A DNA stretch of 64,000 nt from Caballeronia telluris (GTDB lineage: Bacteria > Pseudomonadota > Gammaproteobacteria > Burkholderiales > Burkholderiaceae). The notes under the pieces were generated by a model. The model was given only the letters and a program-made list of their open reading frames with translations, was not told where the DNA came from and did not search any database. A program made the translations under genes and the position numbers. The stretch spans positions 1 through 64,000 of the forward strand of contig NZ_FCNZ02000017.1 in NCBI RefSeq assembly GCF_001544495.1. The letters run 5' to 3'. The first letter of the stretch is position 1, and each line of letters starts with the position of its first letter. This document shows, piece by piece, positions 7,977-18,199 of this stretch.

Positions 7977-9884
7977 ATGGTTTCGATACGCTTGCCCGAC
8001 GGCTCCGTCCGACAGTACGACCACCCCGTGACGGTCGCCGAAGTCGCGGCCTCGATCGGCACGGGTCTCGCCAAGGCCGCGCTCGGCGGCCGGGTGGATG
8101 GCGAACTCGTCGATACATCGGCGCTGATCGACCATGACGCGTCGCTTGCCATCGTCACCGAGAAAGACGCGGACGGCCTCGACATCGTTCGTCACTCGGC
8201 CGCGCACTTGCTCGCCTACGCCGTGAAGGACCTGTATCCGGAAGCGCAGGTGACGATCGGGCCGGTCATCGACAACGGTTTCTACTACGACTTCGCCTAC
8301 AGCCGTCCCTTCACGCCCGAAGATCTCGAAAAGATCGAAAAACGCATGCAGGAACTTGCGAAGAAGGACGAGCCGGTGTCGCGCCGCGTCGTCTCGCGCG
8401 ATGACGCCGTCGATTACTTCAAGAGCATCGGCGAGAAGTACAAGGCGGAGATCATTGAGTCGATTCCGGCAAGCGACGAAATCAAGCTTTATTCGCACGG
8501 CGGGTTCACCGACCTGTGCCGCGGGCCGCACGTGCCGTCGACCGGCAAACTGAAGGTGTTCAAGCTGATGAAAGTCGCGGGCGCATACTGGCGCGGTGAC
8601 TCGAAGAACGAGATGCTTCAGCGCATCTACGGCACGGCCTGGACCAAGAAGGAAGATCAGGAAGCGTATCTGCACATGCTGGAAGAGGCCGAGAAGCGCG
8701 ATCACCGCAAGCTCGGCAAGCAGCTCGACTTCTTCCATCTGCAGGACGAAGCGCCCGGCATGGTGTTCTGGCATCCGAAGGGCTGGTCGCTGTGGCAGCA
8801 GGTCGAGCAGTACATGCGCCGTCGCGTGAACGCTGCCGGGTATCTCGAAATCAAGACGCCGATGGTCATGGACCGTTCGCTCTGGGAAGCCTCGGGTCAC
8901 TGGCAGAATTATCGTGAAAACATGTTCACGACCGAGTCGGAGAAGCGCGACTACGCCATCAAGCCGATGAACTGCCCGGGCCACGTGCAGGTGTTCAATC
9001 ACGGCCTGCGTTCCTATCGCGATCTGCCGCTGCGCTACGCGGAGTTCGGTTCGTGCCATCGCAACGAGCCGTCGGGTTCGCTGCACGGGCTGATGCGCGT
9101 GCGCGGCTTCGTACAGGACGATGCGCATATTTTCTGTACGGAAGACCAGTTCATCTCGGAATCGATCGCGTTCAACACGCTCGCGATGAGCGTCTACAAG
9201 GACTTCGGCTTCGAGAACATCGGCATCAAGCTCGCGCTTCGTCCCGACCAGCGTGCGGGCACCGACGAAATCTGGGATCGCGCCGAACAGGGCCTGCGCG
9301 ACGCGCTGACCGCGTGCGATCTGCAATGGGAAGAATTGCCGGGCGAGGGCGCCTTTTACGGTCCGAAGATCGAATATCACATCAAGGACGCGCTCGGCCG
9401 TTCCTGGCAGTGCGGCACGCTGCAGCTCGACATGGTCCTGCCCGAGCGCCTCGGCGCGGAATACGTGTCGGAAGACAACAGCCGCAAGCGCCCGGTCATG
9501 TTGCACCGTGCGATCGTCGGGTCGATGGAGCGGTTCCTCGGCATTCTGATCGAGCACCACGCTGGTGCGATGCCCGCTTGGCTCGCGCCAGTGCAGGCGG
9601 TTGTGCTGAATATCGCGGAAAATCAGGTGGATTACGCTCGCGATCTGGCCCAATCGTTGCAAAAACAAGGGCTTAGAGTAGAGGCGGATTTGCGCAACGA
9701 GAAGATTAGCTATAAAATACGCGAGCACACGCTGCAAAAGGTCCCGTATTTGCTGGTCGTCGGCGACAAGGAGCGTGAGGCGAAAACCGTAGCCGTGCGT
9801 GCTCGTGGCGGTGTCGATCTAGGTTCCATGCCGGTCGACGCATTCCTCGAACGCCTGCAGCAGGACGTGCAGACGTTCAAGTAA
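7977..9884 (+). CDS. thrS: Threonyl-tRNA synthetase
   Basis: A 635-residue class II synthetase that charges tRNA-Thr in the cytoplasm. The N-terminal TGS domain ([20 protein letters not shown]) is followed by the editing domain ([20 protein letters not shown], with the metal-site HxxxH), the catalytic core with [12 protein letters not shown] and [15 protein letters not shown], and the C-terminal anticodon-binding domain. Its length equals the family norm. The ATG at 7977 follows GGAG at 7967-7970; an upstream in-frame TTG at 7965 is less likely. It is the first gene of a thrS-infC-rpmI-rplT-pheS-pheT-ihfA block, the same order as in E. coli. The preceding leader suggests threonine-responsive attenuation. 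Confidence 0.96.
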   Translation: MVSIRLPDGSVRQYDHPVTVAEVAASIGTGLAKAALGGRVDGELVDTSALIDHDASLAIVTEKDADGLDIVRHSAAHLLAYAVKDLYPEAQVTIGPVIDNGFYYDFAYSRPFTPEDLEKIEKRMQELAKKDEPVSRRVVSRDDAVDYFKSIGEKYKAEIIESIPASDEIKLYSHGGFTDLCRGPHVPSTGKLKVFKLMKVAGAYWRGDSKNEMLQRIYGTAWTKKEDQEAYLHMLEEAEKRDHRKLGKQLDFFHLQDEAPGMVFWHPKGWSLWQQVEQYMRRRVNAAGYLEIKTPMVMDRSLWEASGHWQNYRENMFTTESEKRDYAIKPMNCPGHVQVFNHGLRSYRDLPLRYAEFGSCHRNEPSGSLHGLMRVRGFVQDDAHIFCTEDQFISESIAFNTLAMSVYKDFGFENIGIKLALRPDQRAGTDEIWDRAEQGLRDALTACDLQWEELPGEGAFYGPKIEYHIKDALGRSWQCGTLQLDMVLPERLGAEYVSEDNSRKRPVMLHRAIVGSMERFLGILIEHHAGAMPAWLAPVQAVVLNIAENQVDYARDLAQSLQKQGLRVEADLRNEKISYKIREHTLQKVPYLLVVGDKEREAKTVAVRARGGVDLGSMPVDAFLERLQQDVQTFK

Positions 9885-9931
9885 GTCACCCGCAGCGCGG
9901 CTTGTTTTTTAATTTTTAGAGGAAACGTAAC

Positions 9932-10456
9932 ATCGCTACTGATAAGTCGTCACATCGCATCAACGGTGAAATTACCGCACCCGAGGTGCGCTTGGTCGGA
10001 GTGGACAACGAGCCGCTCGGAATCGTGAAACTCGCCGATGCTTTCCGCCAGTCGGAACAGCTGGACGTGGATCTCGTCGAAATCGCGCCGCAGGCCGTGC
10101 CGCCTGTCTGCCGTTTGATGGATTACGGCAAGTTCAAGTACTCGGAAGCGAAGAAGCAGCACGAGGCGAAGCTCAAGCAGAAGATCGTTCAGGTCAAGGA
10201 AGTCAAGTTCCGGCCGGGCACCGACGACGGTGACTACAACGTGAAACTGCGCAACCTCACGCGTTTCCTCGAAGACGGCGACAAGACGAAAATCACGTTG
10301 CGTTTCCGTGGGCGCGAAATGGCCCACCAGGAAATCGGCATGCGCATGCTGGAACGCCTGAAGGCGGATCTCGATGAACACGCGCAAGTCGAGCAGATGC
10401 CGAAGATGGAAGGCCGCCAGATGATCATGGTGCTGGCGCCGAAGAAAAAGAAGTAA
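9932..10456 (+). CDS. infC: Translation initiation factor IF-3, AUC start codon
   Basis: IF-3 (174 residues) binds the 30S subunit, prevents premature 50S joining and checks the start codon. The N-domain begins with [17 protein letters not shown], and the C-domain carries [20 protein letters not shown]. No ATG lies at the expected N-terminus; the first in-frame ATG (9986) would cut off the conserved beginning. An ATC at 9932 is preceded by AGAGGA with an 8-base spacer and gives [12 protein letters not shown], so I take ATC as the start. IF-3 genes are known for rare AUU/AUC/AUA starts that allow autoregulation. It lies 47 bases after thrS. Confidence 0.93.
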   Translation: MATDKSSHRINGEITAPEVRLVGVDNEPLGIVKLADAFRQSEQLDVDLVEIAPQAVPPVCRLMDYGKFKYSEAKKQHEAKLKQKIVQVKEVKFRPGTDDGDYNVKLRNLTRFLEDGDKTKITLRFRGREMAHQEIGMRMLERLKADLDEHAQVEQMPKMEGRQMIMVLAPKKKK

Positions 10457-10649
10457 TCGATGGATCGCGCCGGTTTGGCGCGGCATCGACGGAAGTTTCA
10501 GGGCGCCGCCGGGCAACCGGCGACGCTCATGGAAATGCGGCGGTTGTCTCAATCGCTTGCACACAAGTGGTACGTGGGTTTCGAAGGGCGGGAAAGGATC
10601 GATGGATCAACCGCACACCCATGTCCATCTAATAAACTGGAGTAGTTTC

Positions 10650-10847
10650 ATGCCGAAGATGAAGACCAAGAAGAGTGCTGCAAAGCGCTTCGTGGTGCGT
10701 CCGGGCGGTACCGTCAAGCGCGGTCAGGCCTTCAAGCGCCACATCCTGACGAAGAAGACCACCAAGGTCAAACGCCATTTGCGCGGTTCCACGGCTGTTC
10801 ATCAAGCAGATATGAACTCCGTGCGCGCAATGCTGCCGTTCGCTTAA
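10650..10847 (+). CDS. rpmI: 50S ribosomal protein L35
   Basis: A 65-residue, very basic protein starting [14 protein letters not shown], the family signature, and ending in the usual RAMLPFA. It is part of the 50S subunit. The gene follows infC by 193 bases, a long gap that in E. coli holds the L20 control site of the rpmI-rplT genes. I see no clear pseudoknot by eye but a similar control is possible. CTGGAG lies upstream of the ATG. Confidence 0.96.
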   Translation: MPKMKTKKSAAKRFVVRPGGTVKRGQAFKRHILTKKTTKVKRHLRGSTAVHQADMNSVRAMLPFA

Positions 10848-10876
10848 CCCTTAACCGAAACTCATAGGAGCGCAAC

Positions 10877-11236
10877 ATGCCTCGAGTAAAACGTGGGGTT
10901 ACCGCACGGGCCCGTCACAAGAAAGTCATCAAGCTGGCCAAGGGTTACCGCGGCCGTCGCAATAACGTCTATCGCATCGCCAAGCAGGCGGTCATGCGCG
11001 CCGGGCAATACGCCTATCGCGATCGCCGCAACAAGAAGCGTGTGTTCCGCGCACTGTGGATCACGCGTATCAATGCAGCGGTGCGTCAGCACGACATGAC
11101 CTACAGCGTGTTCATCAATGGCCTGAAGAAGGCTCAGATCGAACTCGACCGCAAGGTTCTGGCTGACATGGCTGTGTTCGACAAGGCTGCTTTTGCTGCG
11201 ATCGTCAAGCAGGTGAAAGCCGCCGTTGCAGCCTAA
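10877..11236 (+). CDS. rplT: 50S ribosomal protein L20
   Basis: A 119-residue protein starting [20 protein letters not shown], the typical L20 N-terminus, with a strongly basic first half that contacts 23S rRNA and a globular C-terminal half. L20 is an early 50S assembly protein and in several bacteria represses its own operon by binding mRNA. TAGGAG precedes the start by 7 bases. It lies 29 bases after rpmI. Confidence 0.97.
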   Translation: MPRVKRGVTARARHKKVIKLAKGYRGRRNNVYRIAKQAVMRAGQYAYRDRRNKKRVFRALWITRINAAVRQHDMTYSVFINGLKKAQIELDRKVLADMAVFDKAAFAAIVKQVKAAVAA

Positions 11237-11301
11237 TTGCGAAATTAGTACTGCGTGGTTCGTCGCCGCGAAGATCCGGTAGTTTCGGTGCCGCAGCGAC
11301 A

Positions 11302-11329
11302 GAAAACGGGGCTTTCGAGCCCCGTTTTC
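11302..11329 (+). terminator. TTCG-loop terminator or attenuator between rplT and pheS
   Basis: A 12-bp perfect stem, GAAAACGGGGCT paired with AGCCCCGTTTTC, closed by a TTCG tetraloop. The arm itself provides the T-tract (TTTTC). It stands about 77 bases before pheS. I find no phenylalanine-rich short frame ahead of it, so a pheM-style attenuator is not evident. Confidence 0.75.
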
Positions 11330-11405
11330 GTTGGTCGGGCGGATTGCACATGTGGCCGCCCGTTCGGTTGAGCAGTTGAACTTCGACGTTGAAAAGATGG
11401 GATCA

Positions 11406-12419
11406 ATGGACCTGGACCAGATTGTCGCCGACGCGCAAAGCGCCTTTGAAAACGCCTCCGATGCCGCCACCCTCGAAAACGAGAAGGCGCGCTTTCTCGG
11501 CAAATCGGGCGCGCTCACCGAGTTGCTGAAGGGCCTCGGCAAGCTCGATCCGGAAACGCGCAAGACCGAAGGCGCGCGCATCAACGTCGTCAAGGCGAAG
11601 GTCGAAACGCTGCTTACCGCGCGACGCCAAGCGCTCGCCGACGCGCTTTTGAACCAGCGGCTCGCGGCCGAAGCGATCGACGTGACGCTACCCGGGCGCG
11701 GTCTTGGCGCGGGCACGCTGCATCCCGTGATGCGCACGTGGGAGCGGGTCGAACAGATCTTCGCGACGATCGGTTTCGATGTGGCCGACGGCCCCGAGAT
11801 CGAAACCGACTGGTACAACTTCACCGCGCTGAACAGCCCGGAGAATCATCCGGCGCGTTCGATGCAGGACACGTTCTACGTCGACGGCAACGACGCCGAC
11901 GGCCGGCCGCTCCTGCTTCGCACGCACACGAGCCCGATGCAGGTGCGCTACGCGCGCATGAACAAGCCGCCGATCAAGGTGATCGTGCCGGGCCGCACGT
12001 ATCGCGTGGACAGCGACGCCACGCACTCGCCGATGTTCAACCAGGTCGAAGGCCTGTGGATCGAAGAGAACATCAGCTTTGCAGACCTGAAGGGCGTCTA
12101 CACCGACTTCCTGAAAAAATTCTTCGAGCGCGACGACATTCTCGTGCGCTTTCGCCCGTCGTACTTTCCGTTCACCGAACCGTCCGCCGAGATCGACATG
12201 ATGTTCGAGCACGGCAAGAACGCCGGTAAATGGCTCGAGATTTCGGGCTCCGGTCAGGTTCATCCGACCGTCATCCGTAACATGGGTCTCGACCCGGAGC
12301 GCTATATCGGCTTCGCGTTCGGCAGCGGCCTCGAACGCCTGACGATGCTGCGCTACGGCGTGCAGGACCTGCGCCTTTTCTTCGAAAACGATCTGCGTTT
12401 CCTGCGGCAGTTCGCGTAA
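11406..12419 (+). CDS. pheS: Phenylalanyl-tRNA synthetase alpha subunit
   Basis: A 337-residue class II catalytic subunit of the alpha2-beta2 enzyme that charges tRNA-Phe. The N-terminal coiled coil (about 1-90) is followed by the catalytic domain with [34 protein letters not shown] (motif 2 region), and [18 protein letters not shown] (motif 3). The start [11 protein letters not shown] at 11406 matches the family; an ATG 9 bases earlier is also in frame. pheT follows after 82 bases. Confidence 0.96.
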   Translation: MDLDQIVADAQSAFENASDAATLENEKARFLGKSGALTELLKGLGKLDPETRKTEGARINVVKAKVETLLTARRQALADALLNQRLAAEAIDVTLPGRGLGAGTLHPVMRTWERVEQIFATIGFDVADGPEIETDWYNFTALNSPENHPARSMQDTFYVDGNDADGRPLLLRTHTSPMQVRYARMNKPPIKVIVPGRTYRVDSDATHSPMFNQVEGLWIEENISFADLKGVYTDFLKKFFERDDILVRFRPSYFPFTEPSAEIDMMFEHGKNAGKWLEISGSGQVHPTVIRNMGLDPERYIGFAFGSGLERLTMLRYGVQDLRLFFENDLRFLRQFA

Positions 12420-12501
12420 CGCGCTTCTCGCCCACGATGCCCGGTGCATAAGAAATCCTAAGACCGGGCGCAGACACCACTTATTTCGAACGTAGACACA
12501 C

Positions 12502-14934
12502 ATGCAATTCCCAGAATCCTGGCTTAGAAGCTTCGTCGATCCGGCACTGACGACCGACGAACTGTCGCACGCGCTGACGATGGCGGGTCTCGAAGTCGAA
12601 AGCTTGCAGCCGGTCGCGCCGCCGACCACGAAGATCGTCGTCGGGCAGGTGCTGGAAGTCGCCAAGCATCCGGACGCGGACAAGCTGAACGTCTGCCAGG
12701 TCGACGCCGGCACGGGCGAGACGCTCAACATCGTGTGCGGCGCGCCGAATGTGTCGCCCGGCATCAAGGTGCCGGTCGCGCTGGTCGGCGCCGAGTTGCC
12801 GCCGGCAGAGGCGGGCGGTGCGCCGTTCGCGATCAAGCTGTCGAAGCTGCGCGGCGTCGAGAGCCAGGGCATGCTGTGCTCGGCGCGCGAACTCAAGCTG
12901 TCGGAAGATCACAGTGGCTTGCTGATCCTTTCCGCCGATGCGCCGATCGGCCAGGACATTCGCGAGACGCTCAATCTCGACGATACCGTCTTCGAAATCA
13001 AGCTGACGCCGAACAAGGCGGACTGCCTCTCGGTGTTCGGAGTCGCGCGCGAGACGGCCGCGATCACGGGCGCGCCGCTCACGACGCTCGACATGCCGCC
13101 GGTCAACGCGACGCTGGACGAAAAGCTGCCGGTCAAGATTCTCGCGCCCGACCTGTGCGGCCGCTTCTCCGGCCGCGTGATTCGCGGCGTGGACGCGCAC
13201 GCGAAGACGCCGCAATGGATGGTCGAACGGCTGGAGCGGTCTGGTCAGCGCAGCATTTCGGCGCTCGTCGACATCTCGAATTACGTGATGCTCGAACTCG
13301 GCCGCCCGACCCATGTGTTCGATCTCGACAAGATTCACGGCGGCATCGAAGTGCGCTGGGCGAAGAAGGGCGAGTCGCTCAAGTTGCTGAACGGCAACAC
13401 CGTCGAACTCGACGAAACCGTCGGCGTGATCGCGGATGACCATCAGGTCGAAAGCCTCGCGGGCATCATGGGCGGCGACAGCACAGCCGTCTCGCTCGAT
13501 ACGACGAACATCTACCTGGAAGCCGCGTTCTGGTGGCCCGACGCCATCCGCGGGCGCGCGCGCAAGTACAACTTCTCGACCGACGCGGCGCATCGCTTCG
13601 AGCGCGGCGTCGATTATTCGACGACCGTCGAACACATCGAGCGCATCACGCAACTGATTCTCGAGATCTGCGGCGGCGCGGCCGGCCCGGTCGACGATCA
13701 GATCGTCAATCTGCCGACGCGCGCGCCGGTCGCGATGCGCGTCTCGCGCGCGCATCGGATCATCGGCATCGAGATTGGCGCCGAAGAGATCGCGCAGATT
13801 TTTACGCGCCTCGGTCTCGCATTCGAGCGCGATGGTGACACCTTCTTGGTGACGCCGCCGCCGTATCGCTTCGACATCGAGATCGAAGAGGATCTGATCG
13901 AGGAAGTTGCGCGCATTTACGGCTTCGAAAAAATTCCGGCACGGCCGCCGGTCGCGAAGAGCGAAATGCGTCCGACCAACGAGACGAAGCGCTCGATCCA
14001 CGTGATCCGCCACGCGATTGCCGCGCGCGACTACGCGGAGACGGTGAACTTCAGTTTCGTCGATGCCGAGTGGGAGCGGGATTTCGCGGGCAACGACAAC
14101 CCGGTCAAGCTGCTCAATCCGATTGCGAGCCAGTTGTCGGTCATGCGCACGACGCTCTTCGGCAGCCTGATCAACGTGTTGCGCTACAACCTGAACCGTC
14201 GCGCGGAGCGTATCCGCGTGTTCGAGGCGGGTCGCGTGTTCCTGCGCGATCCGTCGATCAAGGCGGGCGAACTCGCTGTCGAAGGCTTCGCGCAGCCGAA
14301 GATGATCGGCGCGCTGGCCTATGGGCCGGCGCTGGACGAGCAGTGGGGCGCGCCGTCGCGCACTGTCGATTTCTTCGACGCGAAGGGCGACGTCGAGGCG
14401 CTCTTTGCGCCCGTGATGCCGCGCTTCGTGAAGGCCGAGCATCCGGCGCTGCATCCGGGACGCAGCGCACGCATCGAAATCGATGGCCGCGCGGTCGGCT
14501 GGATCGGCGAGCTTCATCCGCGCTGGCTGCAAAAGTATGACCTTCCGCAAGCGCCGATTCTTTTCGAAATCGAAGCAGAAGCGCTGATGGAACGCTCGCT
14601 GCCGGTGCCGTCGGAGGTGTCGAAATTCCCGCCGGTGAAGCGCGATATTGCGATCGTCGTCGACGAGAAAGTGGAGGCTCAGACGCTCCTGGACGAGCTC
14701 GAAAACGCCCGTTCCGAACCCGCGTGCAAGCACGTCACGAGGGTTGTGCTGTTCGATGAATTTCGTCCAAAATCAAGCACTTCCGGTGGGTTGGGGGCGC
14801 ACGAGAAAAGCCTTGCCTTCCGTGTGACGTTGCAAGATACTGGCGGGACGCTTCAGGACGAAACGGTCGAAACGGCCATCAAAACGCTGGTGGATCGCTT
14901 GGCTCGAGTACATGGCGCGCGGTTGCGCGGATAG
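12502..14934 (+). CDS. pheT: Phenylalanyl-tRNA synthetase beta subunit
   Basis: An 810-residue beta subunit. The start [20 protein letters not shown] is typical. A tRNA-binding OB domain follows at about 40-150 ([19 protein letters not shown]), then the B3/B4 editing region, the B5 domain, a catalytic-like core, and a C-terminal FDX-ACB anticodon-binding domain ([20 protein letters not shown] onwards). The subunit provides tRNA recognition and removal of mischarged Tyr. It is probably co-transcribed with pheS and ihfA. Confidence 0.96.
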   Translation: MQFPESWLRSFVDPALTTDELSHALTMAGLEVESLQPVAPPTTKIVVGQVLEVAKHPDADKLNVCQVDAGTGETLNIVCGAPNVSPGIKVPVALVGAELPPAEAGGAPFAIKLSKLRGVESQGMLCSARELKLSEDHSGLLILSADAPIGQDIRETLNLDDTVFEIKLTPNKADCLSVFGVARETAAITGAPLTTLDMPPVNATLDEKLPVKILAPDLCGRFSGRVIRGVDAHAKTPQWMVERLERSGQRSISALVDISNYVMLELGRPTHVFDLDKIHGGIEVRWAKKGESLKLLNGNTVELDETVGVIADDHQVESLAGIMGGDSTAVSLDTTNIYLEAAFWWPDAIRGRARKYNFSTDAAHRFERGVDYSTTVEHIERITQLILEICGGAAGPVDDQIVNLPTRAPVAMRVSRAHRIIGIEIGAEEIAQIFTRLGLAFERDGDTFLVTPPPYRFDIEIEEDLIEEVARIYGFEKIPARPPVAKSEMRPTNETKRSIHVIRHAIAARDYAETVNFSFVDAEWERDFAGNDNPVKLLNPIASQLSVMRTTLFGSLINVLRYNLNRRAERIRVFEAGRVFLRDPSIKAGELAVEGFAQPKMIGALAYGPALDEQWGAPSRTVDFFDAKGDVEALFAPVMPRFVKAEHPALHPGRSARIEIDGRAVGWIGELHPRWLQKYDLPQAPILFEIEAEALMERSLPVPSEVSKFPPVKRDIAIVVDEKVEAQTLLDELENARSEPACKHVTRVVLFDEFRPKSSTSGGLGAHEKSLAFRVTLQDTGGTLQDETVETAIKTLVDRLARVHGARLRG

Positions 14935-14980
14935 CCTTTGGTTGGCCCCTCCGTCTTCATCGTCACGCCATTTTTATGAT

Positions 14981-15391
14981 ATGAACCAAATGAACTCGAG
15001 TGATTTCGAAGCCCTTCTTTCGGCGCAACGCAGCGCCATGATCCGAGATATCCCGACTTCGAACGGCGCGGCGTCCAGTGAGACGCCGACGCTCACGAAA
15101 GCCGAACTGGCCGAGATGCTGTTCGACCACGTCGGACTCAACAAGCGCGAAGCGAAAGACATGGTCGAAGCCTTCTTCGAAGTCATTCGCGACGCGCTCG
15201 AAAGCGGCGACAGCGTCAAGCTGTCCGGCTTCGGCAACTTCCAGTTGCGCGACAAACCGCAGCGGCCGGGACGCAATCCGAAGACAGGCGAAGCCATTCC
15301 GATCGCCGCCCGTCGCGTCGTTACGTTTCACGCGAGCCAGAAGTTGAAGGCGCTGGTCGAGACCGGCGCGGAAACCAGCTTCGGCCGCTGA
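14981..15391 (+). CDS. ihfA: Integration host factor alpha subunit with N-terminal extension
   Basis: A 136-residue HU/IHF family DNA-bending protein. The family core begins [20 protein letters not shown] and includes [20 protein letters not shown] and the DNA-intercalating loop [14 protein letters not shown]. Compared with the E. coli protein, which starts at this core, there are about 37 extra residues ([20 protein letters not shown]...), a feature I recall from Burkholderia homologues. ATGs at 14981 and 14990 are both possible, and neither has a good ribosome-binding site. IHF works as a heterodimer with IhfB in recombination and transcription control. Confidence 0.93.
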   Translation: MNQMNSSDFEALLSAQRSAMIRDIPTSNGAASSETPTLTKAELAEMLFDHVGLNKREAKDMVEAFFEVIRDALESGDSVKLSGFGNFQLRDKPQRPGRNPKTGEAIPIAARRVVTFHASQKLKALVETGAETSFGR

Positions 15392-15461
15392 CGGACGAAA
15401 CCGCGCTGCATGCCTGTTCGCCAGCGCCTCTGCGATATCCACCTACGAAGGTTGATCGACG

Positions 15462-15842
15462 ATGGAAAAAGTCGTCTTGCCTCCGATCCCGGCCAAGCGC
15501 TACTTCACGATCGGTGAAGTCAGCGAACTATGCGGCGTGAAACCGCATGTGCTGCGCTATTGGGAGCAGGAGTTCACGCAGTTGCGGCCGGTCAAACGGC
15601 GCGGGAATCGTCGGTATTATCAGCATCATGAGGTGCTGCTGATCCGGCGTATCCGCGAACTGCTTTACGAACAGGGCTTCACGATCAACGGGGCGCGTAA
15701 CCGCCTCGATTCGCATGGCCGCGTGAACGGCGATGAGGACGATGAAGCCGAGGTCAGCGCAAATGCGCCTGCGCAGGTTGCGGTGGATGTGGAGCAGTTG
15801 AGGAAGGAAATTCTGCAAGTGATCGATCTGCTGGGCGGTTGA
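15462..15842 (+). CDS. MerR family transcriptional regulator
   Basis: A 126-residue protein. The winged-helix MerR DNA-binding domain covers about 13-82: YFTIGEVSELCGVKPHVLRY, then WEQEF, then the wing RRGNRRYY, with a characteristic LLIRRIRELLYEQGFTI. The C-terminal part is short and acidic and has no metal-binding cysteines, so it is not a classical metal sensor. A MerR-like gene next to ihfA is a common arrangement in proteobacteria; the targets are unknown. A GAAGG ribosome-binding site precedes the ATG. Confidence 0.88.
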   Translation: MEKVVLPPIPAKRYFTIGEVSELCGVKPHVLRYWEQEFTQLRPVKRRGNRRYYQHHEVLLIRRIRELLYEQGFTINGARNRLDSHGRVNGDEDDEAEVSANAPAQVAVDVEQLRKEILQVIDLLGG

Positions 15843-15866
15843 GACTGCAGTCGGATCGAATGGAGG

Positions 15867-15900
15867 CGCCGCGACGAGAGTCGCGGCGTTTTTGTTTTTG
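15867..15900 (+). terminator. Intrinsic terminator after the MerR-like gene
   Basis: A 9-bp perfect GC stem (15867-15875 with 15880-15888), a GAGA loop and a T-rich tail. It ends the long thrS-to-merR block. Confidence 0.9.
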
Positions 15901-15943
15901 AAGCCTCGACGATCGGCAGGGACGCGCCCCAAGCCTTGCGATA

Positions 15944-16333
15944 CTACTCGTGCTCGGTCTCGGCGACGGGTTCGTAGACCCATGCAAATTTCAGCGGCGT
16001 GAGCCATCTGAAACTCGTCATCGTCTCTTCCTGGAACGTGCATTCGACCGCCGCGGGAACGTTGATCGTCGCCACTTTGACGGTGTCCGTCTGGCCGCCC
16101 TTGATCTGCGTCGTCACGAGCGTGCGCGACACGCTCTTGTAGCTGCCCTCGACCACGACACGCGATCCGCGATGCGCGATCTTCGTCGCTTCGACGGACA
16201 ACGGGACGTCGGCGGTCGGGTAGGTGGCGATCATCTTCTGCTTGCACTGCTGGCCGTTCCGGTAGCCCGTCGTGCATGCGGCAAGAACACACGCGAGGCC
16301 GGCGAGCATCACGCGCGAAGCAATGGTTCTCAT
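15944..16333 (-). CDS. Small predicted lipoprotein, function unknown
   Basis: A 129-residue protein with a lipoprotein signal: MRTIASRVMLAGLACVLAAC ends in the lipobox LAAC, so C20 would be lipidated. The mature part is a mixed beta-rich sequence with two further cysteines (GQQCKQK and VECTFQ) that might form a disulfide. I do not recognise a family. The frame is open upstream, but the start at 16333 places the signal at the N-terminus. It stands alone on the minus strand, convergent with the MerR-like gene and upstream of nothing obvious. Confidence 0.8.
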   Translation of the reverse strand: MRTIASRVMLAGLACVLAACTTGYRNGQQCKQKMIATYPTADVPLSVEATKIAHRGSRVVVEGSYKSVSRTLVTTQIKGGQTDTVKVATINVPAAVECTFQEETMTSFRWLTPLKFAWVYEPVAETEHE

Positions 16334-16480
16334 ATTGATCCTGAAAAATGTCGCCGGAAGTCTACCGCACTCTGCGCGGCAGATGGAGGATGGCGCAAGC
16401 ATCACGATGCGGCGATGCGCTTCACGACGGCTCGGCATGAATCTCGGGTGTTGCGTGCCGATGAACGACATTGCAGCAGA

Positions 16481-16517
16481 AAAGAAAAAGGACCTAGCCC
16501 GTGAAGGCTAAGTCCTT
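16481..16517 (-). terminator. Terminator of tRNA-Pro
   Basis: On the minus strand AAGGACTTAGCC pairs with GGCTAGGTCCTT (one G:T pair) and is followed by TTTCTTTT. It begins 9 bases after the tRNA 3' end. Confidence 0.88.
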
Positions 16518-16524
16518 GATTTCC

Positions 16525-16602
<78 letters not shown>

Positions 16603-16612
16603 AAAGAGCGAA

Positions 16613-16641
16613 AGTATATCAGACGGGTTTCGTATTGAGAA
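16613..16641 (-). promoter_or_regulatory. Promoter of tRNA-Pro
   Basis: On the minus strand TTCTCA (16636-16641) and TATACT (16613-16618) are separated by 17 bases. The predicted start, at about 16606, is a few bases before the tRNA. Confidence 0.6.
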
Positions 16642-16713
16642 CCCTTGGAAAGGCTTCGCCGACGATGCTTCACAATTCCACTCACACCGCCCGGCCGTGC
16701 AACCGCGGCATCC

Positions 16714-17091
16714 TCAAACCGACAGCTCCGACTGCGAGTACTCCGACGTCTTGATGATCACCGGCTGCCGGCCGCGGCTACGCCAGCGCTGCCGGAAGCG
16801 AACCGCGAGCACGATACCCACGGCACAAGGAATCACATACGCGACGACACGTTCCGCCCAGGCCGACATCGACGCGAGGTTCGCATAGCTTGTCCGCTCC
16901 GCCGAAGTCGCCGAGGCGAACACGTGCATGAGGACGAAGTCGAGCACCATGGCGAGCAGGCAAAAGCCGACGAAGATCAGCGCGCCGTTCCACCGCGCCT
17001 CGCGCAGGCTCGCATTGATCGTGTTGCAGATGAACACGGCCGCCCCGAGCAGCATGAAGTTGAGGAACAGTTGAAACCACGGGAAGTTCAT
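16714..17091 (-). CDS. Predicted small membrane protein, function unknown
   Basis: A 125-residue protein with three hydrophobic stretches: about 4-28 ([20 protein letters not shown]), 37-60 ([20 protein letters not shown]) and 80-100 ([16 protein letters not shown]). It ends in a basic, cytoplasm-type tail. No enzymatic motif is visible and I do not recognise a family. It lies upstream of tRNA-Pro on the same strand, with no obvious partner. Confidence 0.7.
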   Translation of the reverse strand: MNFPWFQLFLNFMLLGAAVFICNTINASLREARWNGALIFVGFCLLAMVLDFVLMHVFASATSAERTSYANLASMSAWAERVVAYVIPCAVGIVLAVRFRQRWRSRGRQPVIIKTSEYSQSELSV

Positions 17092-17261
17092 CGCGGATCC
17101 GATCGAAAAAGGAAGTGAGAAGGCTCGTTCGTCGCTCAGCCCGGCGTTCGAAAACGCTGGGCAATGGGACCAAAATCGGGCGGGATCATCACACGGCGGC
17201 CGATGCGCTTGAATACGAGTTATCCTAATTGACCAAGTGTTTCGCCGGCAGCGCCTTCCAG

Positions 17262-18140
17262 TCAGGTCAGAGACTCAGACAGAAAATCGATGAACGTGCG
17301 CACTTTCGTCGTCATGTACTTGCGGCTCGTATAGACCGCGTACACCGAAGGCGCGAACGCGGCATAGTCCGGCAGCACGCGCACGAGATTGCCCGCCGCG
17401 AGTTCCGGCGCCACGATCCACTCCGGGAAATACGCGAGTCCGAGCCCGGCGCGCACGAGTTGAAGCGACATCGACGTATCGTTGGTCTTGAACACCGCCT
17501 GATTTTTCACGGTGAACGTGCCGTCGGGCCCGCTCAGTTCGACCGTCTCGATATTGGTGTAGGTCGGCAGGATCATGCGATGCCGGTCCAGATCGTCAGG
17601 GCGGCGCGGCGTGCCGTGCCGTTCGAGATACGCCGGCTCGCCCGTGAGGATGAACGGCACCCTGCACAGCGGCCGCACGATCAGCGAAGGCGACGGCTCG
17701 GACGTCGCACGGAGCGCCAGGTCGTAGCCTTCCTCGACGAGATCGACGAAACGGTTTTCCAGGCGAAGGTCGATCAGCACCTCGGGATAACGTTCCCGGT
17801 AGGCAACGAGAAGATCGGCGAACTTGCGCGTCGCGAACCAGCCGGGCGCCGTCACCTTCAGCACGCCCTGCGGATGCGCCGTCTGCGCGCCGACAGCCGC
17901 TTCGGCCGCCTCTAGGATGTCGAGCGCCTCGCTGCACTGCTCGAAGTAGACGGCGCCGGCTTCGGTCAGGCTCAGATGGCGCGTCGTGCGGTTGAGCAGG
18001 CGCACGCCGAGCTGACGTTCGAGATTCGCCACATGCTTGCTCGTCATCGCGGTCGAGATGTCGAGGCGTTCGGCGGCCTTCACGAAACTTCCCGCTTCGA
18101 CGACTTCCCGGAACACCCGCAAGCTGGTCAGCGCATCCAT
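17262..18140 (-). CDS. LysR family transcriptional regulator (first)
   Basis: A 292-residue LTTR. The N-terminal winged HTH is MDALTSLRVFREVVEAGSFV followed by KAAERLDISTAMTSKHVANL. The C-terminal substrate-binding domain is complete in length. The family subgroup resembles the widespread AaeR/DsdC-like LTTRs starting MDxLxxLRVF. The start at 18140 gives the canonical N-terminus. It is the last of three regulator genes on this strand ahead of the pca cluster. Its target and inducer are not evident; the genes are 59 bases apart from the next regulator, so co-transcription is possible. Confidence 0.88.
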   Translation of the reverse strand: MDALTSLRVFREVVEAGSFVKAAERLDISTAMTSKHVANLERQLGVRLLNRTTRHLSLTEAGAVYFEQCSEALDILEAAEAAVGAQTAHPQGVLKVTAPGWFATRKFADLLVAYRERYPEVLIDLRLENRFVDLVEEGYDLALRATSEPSPSLIVRPLCRVPFILTGEPAYLERHGTPRRPDDLDRHRMILPTYTNIETVELSGPDGTFTVKNQAVFKTNDTSMSLQLVRAGLGLAYFPEWIVAPELAAGNLVRVLPDYAAFAPSVYAVYTSRKYMTTKVRTFIDFLSESLT

Positions 18141-18199
18141 CCGATCATTTCCCGGCAGGAAACAAAACATCATTCTAGCCGGGCCGGCGCGGCGCGCCG

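Noticed and set aside
10460-10645. A 61-codon frame between infC and rpmI
   Set aside because: No ribosome-binding site and no protein-like conservation pattern; more likely part of the untranslated leader.
12481-14733. A 750-codon minus-strand frame opposite pheT
   Set aside because: Shadow of pheT, with the usual Arg/Asp/His composition.
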